Shown here one piece after another: positions 42,079 through 46,163 of a stretch of DNA of 46,163 nucleotides. The stretch is from positions 1 to 46,163 of the forward strand of contig DATDGR010000241.1 in NCBI GenBank assembly GCA_036521995.1, written 5' to 3'. The translations under genes were made by a program, and so were the position numbers. The notes under the pieces were generated by a model. It ran no database searches and was not told where the DNA came from. It saw only the letters and a list, made by a program, of their open reading frames with translations. This DNA is from Gp13-AA77 sp036521995. GTDB lineage: Bacteria > Acidobacteriota > Terriglobia > UBA7540. Position 1 is the stretch's first letter; each line of letters begins with the position of its first letter.

Positions 42079-42320
42079 GAGCAAGACATAGTTAACCTTT
42101 TCAATAAGTTACAAGAGCGAAAGCGCGCCTTGGCTGGCGCAGATTTGAGGTGCGGTTCAATCCGTACCTCTGGTCCGCCTCCATGATTTCGCCGTCGACA
42201 ATGAGAGGGCTTCCCAAGTACGTAGGCGGTCTGGCACCCCCGTCCGGCACCGGGGCGAGCGCGCGACGTTGCTCAGTAAGTTAGTCCATCGCTTTAATAG
42301 ACATACTTGAGATTTTTCTG

Positions 42321-42348
42321 TTGACAGGCCCGACGCCTCCGCGATAGT
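42321..42348 (+). promoter_or_regulatory. Promoter of the alginate-export family porin gene
   Basis: TTGACA (42321-42326), 16-bp spacer, GATAGT (42343-42348). Predicted start near 42355, giving a leader of about 118 nt to the ATG at 42473. Confidence 0.6.
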
Positions 42349-42354
42349 CTACTA

Positions 42355-42366
42355 ACTCTATAGAGT
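42355..42366. promoter_or_regulatory. 12-bp perfect palindrome at the transcription start, likely operator
   Basis: ACTCTATAGAGT begins right at the predicted start site, with a related half (CTATA) again at 42371-42375. A palindrome here would let a dimeric repressor block RNA polymerase. The regulator is not in the window. Confidence 0.45.
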
Positions 42367-42472
42367 CGATCTATAAAGTAATATGACAAGCGCACGATCG
42401 ATTACCGGGCCGCGAGGGAACGGGACCCGCCGATCCGGAAGCGTACGGTTCGCAGACAATTTTAGGAGCGGG

Positions 42473-44053
42473 ATGATGTTCAATCAGCGCCGCGCTACAG
42501 CGGGAGCCAAGAGCCTGGCAAGGCAACGCCTGGGGCTGCTGAGCGCCAGCCTGATCTTCAGCTTGCCGCTGTTGGCTGCGGACACGGGTATGGCGTCCGG
42601 TCAAAATCAGCAGCCTGGCGCGGCTCAGGACGCCTCGAGCCAGCAGGCGAGCTCCTCAGGGTCAAGCAGTAGCAGCACGCAACCTGTAGCGGCCGTGTCG
42701 GCCAGTCATTACGCCGCCGACGGGCTGCCGGCCTCCAACGGCGCGGAGGCTGGCTCGAGCCCTCAGGCGGCTGCTCCAGCCTATGCACCTGCGCCCGATG
42801 CTGACGCTGGTTGGACGCCGGCCACGTACATCAATTCCTGGCTGCCATCCTGGCTTCGCCTGAGCGGCGAGTTCCGTAACCGGGAGGAAGCGCACACTGG
42901 GTATGGCTTCACTCCAGGCAACAACTACGACTATAACCTACTGCGCGTGCGCCTGGGCCTCGATATCACGCCCACTTCCTGGTTCCACGCCTTCGTCCAG
43001 GCTCGGGATTCCCAGGTTTTCGGGACGGTTCCCTCGAATTTGTACGGCGCGGCAGAGGATGTGTTCGACCTGAATCAAGCCTACGTGGAGCTTCGAGACA
43101 AGGAGAACGGCTGGTTCAGTCTCAAGACGGGACGGCAGGAGCTCTATTTCGGAGACGAGCGACTTATCGCCAGGAGTAACTGGTCGAACGCGACCCGATC
43201 ATTCGACGCCGTGCGGCTGACACTTCGGAGCGAGGAATACGGCATCATCATGGACACCTTTGCCTCGTCCGTTGTGAAGGACTACCCCACCAGCTTTGAC
43301 AAGGTCCTGCCGGGCCAAAACTTCTACGGGGTGAACGTCGGCGTCACGAAACTACTGCCCAAGGCCACCGTCGAGCCTTACGTCTATCTGAAGACTTTGC
43401 CTGACGTCACCGGCGCCGACAAAAAGCCCGGCAACGAACGTCTTTACACCACCGGGCTCCGCGTGAGCGGCACCATTCCGGGTGGTTTCGATTACCGGGC
43501 GCGCTACTCCTACCAATCGGGTCATCTTGCTGACAACTCCATCCGCGCCTCGGCCTATTACGGCATCCTGGGCTATACCCTCCCGAGCCGGTTTGAGCCA
43601 CGCTTCTCCATCGAGTACAACTACGCCAGCGGAAACAAAGCCATCGGTAGCTCGGTGACCGGGACCTTTGACCAGCTATATCCCACCATCCACCAGTGGC
43701 GCCGTCTCACCGACCTCTTCGGTGAAGAGAACATCAAGGATCTGAAACCGGGGTTTGATTTCAGGCCTGCCAAGAAGTTGAGGGTATACCTCGTCTACAG
43801 CGATCTGTCGCTGGCGAGCAGGTACGACAGCCTGTACAGCAATACCGGATCGGTGCTGGTGAAGGTTCCCAAAGGCGGAGCGCTTAGTACGGCGATTGGC
43901 AATGAACTGGACGGGTGGGGAACCTACGATATCAACCGGCGTCTGCAGATTGGGGCGGGTTACGGACGTCTGTTTGCCGGACAATTCCTGAAACAGAACT
44001 CAGGTGGAGCAGACTCATCGTATCCCTACGCCTTCCTGGATTACAATTTCTAG
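42473..44053 (+). CDS. Alginate-export family outer-membrane beta-barrel protein
   Basis: 526 residues from the ATG at 42473 (AGGAG 5 nt upstream); a second ATG follows at once at 42476. Thirty further codons upstream are open but include the promoter leader. Signal peptide: LGLLSASLIFSLPLLAADTG. A Ser/Gln/Ala-rich linker of about 90 residues precedes the barrel, which opens with LPSWLRLSGEFRNREEAHTG and has FSLKTGRQELYFGDERLI (the alginate_exp domain) and VRLTLRSEEYGIIMDTFAS. It ends in SYPYAFLDYNF, an aromatic-terminated strand as needed for BAM. Substrate not assured; many members export or import other molecules. Confidence 0.87.
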   Translation: MMFNQRRATAGAKSLARQRLGLLSASLIFSLPLLAADTGMASGQNQQPGAAQDASSQQASSSGSSSSSTQPVAAVSASHYAADGLPASNGAEAGSSPQAAAPAYAPAPDADAGWTPATYINSWLPSWLRLSGEFRNREEAHTGYGFTPGNNYDYNLLRVRLGLDITPTSWFHAFVQARDSQVFGTVPSNLYGAAEDVFDLNQAYVELRDKENGWFSLKTGRQELYFGDERLIARSNWSNATRSFDAVRLTLRSEEYGIIMDTFASSVVKDYPTSFDKVLPGQNFYGVNVGVTKLLPKATVEPYVYLKTLPDVTGADKKPGNERLYTTGLRVSGTIPGGFDYRARYSYQSGHLADNSIRASAYYGILGYTLPSRFEPRFSIEYNYASGNKAIGSSVTGTFDQLYPTIHQWRRLTDLFGEENIKDLKPGFDFRPAKKLRVYLVYSDLSLASRYDSLYSNTGSVLVKVPKGGALSTAIGNELDGWGTYDINRRLQIGAGYGRLFAGQFLKQNSGGADSSYPYAFLDYNF

Positions 44054-44103
44054 TTTCACTAGCCCAGTTCACTGAGTCGCACATTCGCTGATTAAGTCAG
44101 CCC

Positions 44104-44135
44104 GCCCAGGGCTCAGGCCCTGGGCTATGTTATTT
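44104..44135 (+). terminator. Terminator after the alginate-export family gene
   Basis: GCCCAGGGC (44104-44112) and GCCCTGGGC (44117-44125) form a perfect 9-bp stem with loop TCAG, followed by TATGTTATTT. It lies about 50 bp after the stop codon. Confidence 0.65.
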
Positions 44136-44586
44136 CCCCCTACGGGACGTTCCCAAGGGTTCTCAGACAAACTGTTAATTTAATTTAAAGCCGACCGTGC
44201 GTTTCACCCCCGGCTACTCATGCCGCTTCCCTCCGCGGAGCAACGGAACGGTCAAGCCTCTTCGAGTCTCGAACCACACCGGGGCCTCTCAGCCTCCCGG
44301 GGCCGTTCCAGAGGCCTCACTGGGAACAAAGCTGGAATCTTCAACAATCCAAACGGACTCTCTCTGACGAGTACCTTCCGGTCAATGAGAATCCGCCGCC
44401 CGGGCGGGGGGACCGGCGGAGGGAAAAGACAACCAGCGGTCTCCGGACGGTCAACTCAACGGTGCCAATCCTTTCGACAACCTGACCGAGTTGCAGAAAC
44501 ATTCGCCAACAAGGCATTCTCCCAACTGCATGGCTTGCGCCCTCTGAGCTCCCGAGCTAAAGTTAGGGTCTTTCAAGGCCGCCCTA
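44136..44586. other. Gene-free stretch before the RpiB-DeoC gene
   Basis: About 450 bases. No gene, promoter or repeat is recognised with confidence. Short GC-rich inverted pieces such as GGGGCCTC/GAGGCCTC occur near 44280-44320. Confidence 0.3.
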
Positions 44587-46163
44587 ATGCCCAGGCGCAT
44601 CGTCACTGCCGAAGATATGGACACTGCCCCCAAGACTGCCCTGGGCGAGCTTCGTCTGCCGCCCGGCGCGATAGTCACCGATCGCGCCCGGGAGCTCGCC
44701 GCTGAGCGGGGGATCAAGATTGTGTTTGACGGCGCGCCGGGGCAGCCGAGCGGCCTGGAAGGCCAATCTAGCTCGGATGGCAAGCCCACGGTCCGGCCTT
44801 CGAGCACCGGTCCGGACGAAACGGGCGCGGGGGCCGGATCGGGCGTAGTAGCCATCGGCAGCGATCACGGTGGCTACGAGCTGAAGGAGTACCTCAAGCG
44901 ATTCCTCACTGACCTGGGATACCAAGTGCAGGATTTCGGCACCCACTCCGCCGAGCCCGTCGACTATCCGGATTTTGCGCGCGCGGTGGCGGAAGCGGTA
45001 GCCTCGGGGACAGCCTGGCGGGGGATCGCCGTCGATGCGGCCGGTATCGGCTCCGCCATGGCCGCCAACAAGATACCGGGAGTCCGCGCGGCGCTGTGTT
45101 ATGACCGTGCCACCGCCCGCAACAGCCGCGAACACAATGATGCCAACGTGCTCACATTGGGCGCTCGCCTGATTCCCCCAGAAGCTGCGCGCGAGCTCCT
45201 GGCGGTGTGGCTGGAGACGAAGTTCGCCGGCGGCCGGCACCAGAAGCGCGTGGACAAGATCGTGACCCTCGAGCAGCGTGCGGCGCCGGCGGCCGCCAAG
45301 GCCGGATCGAGCGCCACCCGAGCCTCGGGCCTCGACGGCCAAAACATCGAACCGGCGCTTCGCGAAGAACTGATTGAGGCCGTTACGCGCGAGATCCTCT
45401 GCCGACTCGGCGACCAGCAGGCTTGTGCTCTGCGGGGTCTTGAGATCGATGACGCCGTTTGCCCCGGCTGCGACGGCCACTGTGCCGAGAGTTGTCCGCA
45501 GAAGTCGAGGCGCGTGGTGGCGGCGGGAGCCGCTCGCCTGGGGGCCAGCCTGGGCGCCACCCAGGTTCCCTCGGACCTGGCGCGCTTTATCGATCACACC
45601 TTGCTGAAGCCCGAAGCCTCCGAGGCGGACGTGCGGAAGCTCTGCGCGGAAGCGCGCCAGTATGGCTTCGCCAGCGTCTGCGTGAACCCCACCTGGGTGT
45701 CGCTGTGTGCGGCCGAGCTGCAGGGCACGCCGGTCAAGGTCTGCACCGTGGCCGGGTTTCCGCTCGGCGCCACCACCCCCTCGGTGAAGGTTTTTGAGGC
45801 GGAGCAGGCGGTGAAGCTCGGGGCCGCGGAAGTGGACATGGTGATTAGCGTGGGCGCGCTGAAGTCCGGGCAATACGAGCGTGTGGAGCAGGAGATCCAC
45901 GCCCTGGCCGAGACCTGTCACGGTGGGCACCGTGGAGACGGTGGCGGCGCCATTCTGAAGGTCATCCTGGAGTGCGCTCTGCTGACCGATCAGGAGAAAG
46001 TTATCGCTTGCCGGCTCGCCAAATCGGCCGGCGCTGACTTCGTCAAGACCTCCACGGGCTTTGGACCGGGCGGCGCTACCGCTCACGACGTAGAGTTGAT
46101 GCGGCTGGTTGTGGGGCCGGAGATGGGCGTTAAAGCAGCCGGCGGCATCCGGGGTTACGAGGA
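44587..46163 (+). CDS. RpiB-DeoC fusion: ribose-5-phosphate isomerase B-like plus deoxyribose-phosphate aldolase (3' end outside window)
   Basis: 525 codons, open at the window edge. Residues 1-50 form a small module with LRLPPGAIVTDRARELAAER that recurs in microcompartment-linked enzymes. RpiB-like domain (about 85-230): VVAIGSDHGGYELKEYLKRF, GIGSAMAANKIPGVRAALCY and SREHNDANVLTLGARLI; where E. coli RpiB has its catalytic Cys this protein has VDAAGIG with Asp. A linker with CPGCDGHCAESC follows. The DeoC domain (from about 335) has LARFIDHTLLKPEAS, VKVCTVAGFPLG, the Schiff-base lysine in DFVKTSTGFGPGG and the second lysine in GVKAAGGIR. Together they would interconvert pentose phosphates and cleave deoxyribose 5-phosphate to acetaldehyde and glyceraldehyde 3-phosphate. 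RpiB plus DeoC is the signature of SPU-type microcompartments. Confidence 0.9.
   Translation, partial: MPRRIVTAEDMDTAPKTALGELRLPPGAIVTDRARELAAERGIKIVFDGAPGQPSGLEGQSSSDGKPTVRPSSTGPDETGAGAGSGVVAIGSDHGGYELKEYLKRFLTDLGYQVQDFGTHSAEPVDYPDFARAVAEAVASGTAWRGIAVDAAGIGSAMAANKIPGVRAALCYDRATARNSREHNDANVLTLGARLIPPEAARELLAVWLETKFAGGRHQKRVDKIVTLEQRAAPAAAKAGSSATRASGLDGQNIEPALREELIEAVTREILCRLGDQQACALRGLEIDDAVCPGCDGHCAESCPQKSRRVVAAGAARLGASLGATQVPSDLARFIDHTLLKPEASEADVRKLCAEARQYGFASVCVNPTWVSLCAAELQGTPVKVCTVAGFPLGATTPSVKVFEAEQAVKLGAAEVDMVISVGALKSGQYERVEQEIHALAETCHGGHRGDGGGAILKVILECALLTDQEKVIACRLAKSAGADFVKTSTGFGPGGATAHDVELMRLVVGPEMGVKAAGGIRGYE

Overview
The window is a GC-rich bacterial chromosome segment. Several things point to an acidobacterium of the Solibacter/Bryobacter kind: a secreted protein built from FG-GAP/VCBS repeats plus ASPM/HYDIN-like Ig domains, a GloVer-repeat protein, a cytochrome P460, an alginate-export type outer-membrane protein and many small palindromic or IS-derived repeats. 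This assignment is inference from gene content; no rRNA or tRNA gene was found in the window.

Layout. 1-3.9 kb: edge of an IS1595-like transposase gene, an aldo/keto reductase, a broken cupin gene, threonine synthase and a HAD phosphatase. 4.0-7.4 kb: a three-gene export operon on the minus strand (HlyD-type adaptor, ABC ATPase, ABC-2 permease) with a TetR-like palindrome upstream. 7.5-8.05 kb: a peroxiredoxin whose peroxidatic Cys codon is TGA, followed at the right distance by a bacterial-type SECIS hairpin; I read it as a selenoprotein. 8.1-8.45 kb: a 195-bp tandem repeat with matching hairpins. 8.7-15 kb: methyltransferase-like membrane protein, ligA, a small secreted protein, a lipid kinase, a DUF457-type membrane hydrolase and a VTT/DedA-type protein. 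15-25 kb: housekeeping genes gyrA, purQ, purL and uvrB, plus a Tat-exported cupin. Around purQL lie two copies of a MITE-like repeat.

25.1-28.2 kb is a decayed flagellar fragment (fliL, a fliN-like gene, fliO, a fliP cut short and joined out of frame to another fliN). It lies between two copies, in opposite orientation, of a complex G-rich repeat that recurs at 33.6 kb. 28.3-37.9 kb holds threonine dehydrogenase, a NUDIX hydrolase, the large VCBS protein, a GH13 enzyme and the GloVer protein. 38-44 kb carries hairpins upstream of an orphan signal-peptide-sized reading frame, a secreted two-repeat protein, an IS1-like remnant, cytochrome P460, a coiled-coil porin and an alginate-export family porin. 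The divergent region between the two porins has a four-unit, 11-bp-phased direct repeat like a Pho box array, and a TTGACA promoter with a 12-bp palindrome at the start site.

The right edge opens an RpiB-DeoC fusion protein with a short N-terminal module and a Cys-rich linker. RpiB and DeoC together are the signature enzymes of sugar-phosphate-utilising (SPU) bacterial microcompartment loci, so such a locus may continue beyond the window. The best leads are the selenocysteine peroxiredoxin, the RpiB-DeoC fusion, the phased repeat array between the porins, and the repeat families.
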